The position numbers were made by a program, and so were the translations under genes. Below are positions 5,112 through 5,567 of a DNA stretch of 5,567 bases, piece after piece (within the stretch, counting starts at the first letter, position 1; every line of letters starts with the position of its first letter). The notes below the pieces were generated by a model, which did no database searches, was not told the DNA's origin, and worked only from the letters and a program-made list of their open reading frames with translations. The stretch is from Hyphomicrobiales bacterium. GTDB lineage: Bacteria > Pseudomonadota > Alphaproteobacteria > Rhizobiales > Aestuariivirgaceae. The DNA is taken from positions 1 through 5,567 of the forward strand of contig JAIBJH010000259.1 in assembly GCA_020029455.1 (NCBI GenBank), given 5' to 3'.

Positions 5112-5567
5112 TTATTGCGGCGCGTCGAGCGCCCGGCAGTCTGTCGCTTGCCAGCCGACTTTCACCTTTCCTCCCTGTTTAAGTGAAGTTCCAAGACCCT
5201 TGTGGCGAACCTTCACGATAAAATCGTCGTTGCCGGCGACCGACAATCTTGCCCGCAAGTGGTCGCCGAGAAAAATCAGTTCCTTCACCTGAGCATCAAG
5301 GCGATTTTCGATTTCCTCGCCATTGGGATTGATTTCGATGGATTCAGGCCGGATCGAAAGCATGCTTCTGGTGCCGCTCGCTCCGCCCACGACATTGAGA
5401 GCCGTAATCACTTCGCCGGAATCGAGTTTCACCTTGCAGGTGCTGCCGTTCGTGTATGTTATCGTGCCCCTGAACTTGTTGTTCTCGCCGATGAACTGGG
5501 CGACGAAAGAGTTCTTCGGCTGGTCATAAAGTTCCTCTGCGGAAGATAGCTGCTGGATCGCGCCGTC
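5112..5567 (-). CDS. ABC transporter ATPase, PotA type, C-terminal part (5' end outside the window)
   Basis: The frame is open from the window edge to a TAA at 5112-5114 and gives 151 residues. The fragment begins DGAIQQLSSAEELYDQPKNS (1-20) followed by FVAQFIGENN (21-30). This is the end of the nucleotide-binding domain and the linker typical of PotA/MalK-type ATPases (G.I.Q...P.ELY..P...FVA.FIG..N). The rest is a TOBE regulatory domain: FRGTI (32-36), the hallmark SIRPESIEI (71-79), VKELIFLGDHLRARL (94-108) and KVKVGWQATDCRALD (134-148). In the usual P of the S/P-x-ELY motif an S is present (QQLSSAEELY), a minor variation. Walker A, Q-loop, signature and Walker B lie outside the window. It drives import through the two permeases downstream and is the first visible gene of the cluster; its start or the operon promoter lies beyond 5567. 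A GTG at 5432 is internal, not the start. Confidence 0.95.
   Translation of the reverse strand, partial: DGAIQQLSSAEELYDQPKNSFVAQFIGENNKFRGTITYTNGSTCKVKLDSGEVITALNVVGGASGTRSMLSIRPESIEINPNGEEIENRLDAQVKELIFLGDHLRARLSVAGNDDFIVKVRHKGLGTSLKQGGKVKVGWQATDCRALDAPQ

Noticed and set aside
5112..5432. A separate small gene starting at the GTG at 5432
   Set aside because: The frame continues upstream to the window edge with a clear PotA-type sequence, so this is the ATPase C-terminus.

Overview
The window reads as one minus-strand gene cluster from a GC-rich alphaproteobacterium, most likely in the Rhizobiales (Hyphomicrobiales). This rests on codon use, the style of the transporter proteins and a RIME-like palindromic repeat. 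It is a judgement from memory of such sequences, not a database result. All confident genes are on the minus strand, so transcription runs from base 5567 towards base 1.

In transcription order the window holds: the C-terminal part of a PotA-type ABC ATPase (5112 to beyond 5567); an 88-nt spacer with a small stem-loop; a secreted PotD/PotF-type solute-binding protein (3971-5023); a 107-bp compound palindrome (3858-3964); a PotB-type permease that starts abnormally late (2765-3841); a PotC-type permease (1937-2761); an HpaB/PvcC-type FADH2-dependent aromatic hydroxylase homologue (474-1940); and a RidA/YjgF-family protein (53-469). The last four genes are packed as an operon: a 3-nt gap between the permeases, an ATGA stop/start overlap between PotC-like and HpaB-like, and a 4-nt gap before the Rid gene. 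No intrinsic terminator (stem plus U-run) was seen inside the cluster.

The simplest reading is an uptake-and-modify cassette. A polyamine-type ABC importer brings in an amine-like or aromatic-amine-like compound, the HpaB-like enzyme hydroxylates it, and the Rid protein handles a reactive intermediate. The true substrate cannot be read from sequence. No flavin reductase (HpaC-like partner) and no regulator lies in the window.

The two most interesting points are linked. The palindrome sits exactly where the 5' end of the PotB-like gene should be. That protein has kept its large soluble N-terminal domain and five membrane segments but has no first transmembrane helix. The element therefore appears to mark an insertion/deletion that beheaded the permease, with the rest of the frame still intact. 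In addition, the Rid protein lacks the arginine that defines active imine deaminases, and the hydroxylase seems to lack the substrate tyrosine of true 4-hydroxyphenylacetate hydroxylases. Both suggest a chemistry different from the default annotations.
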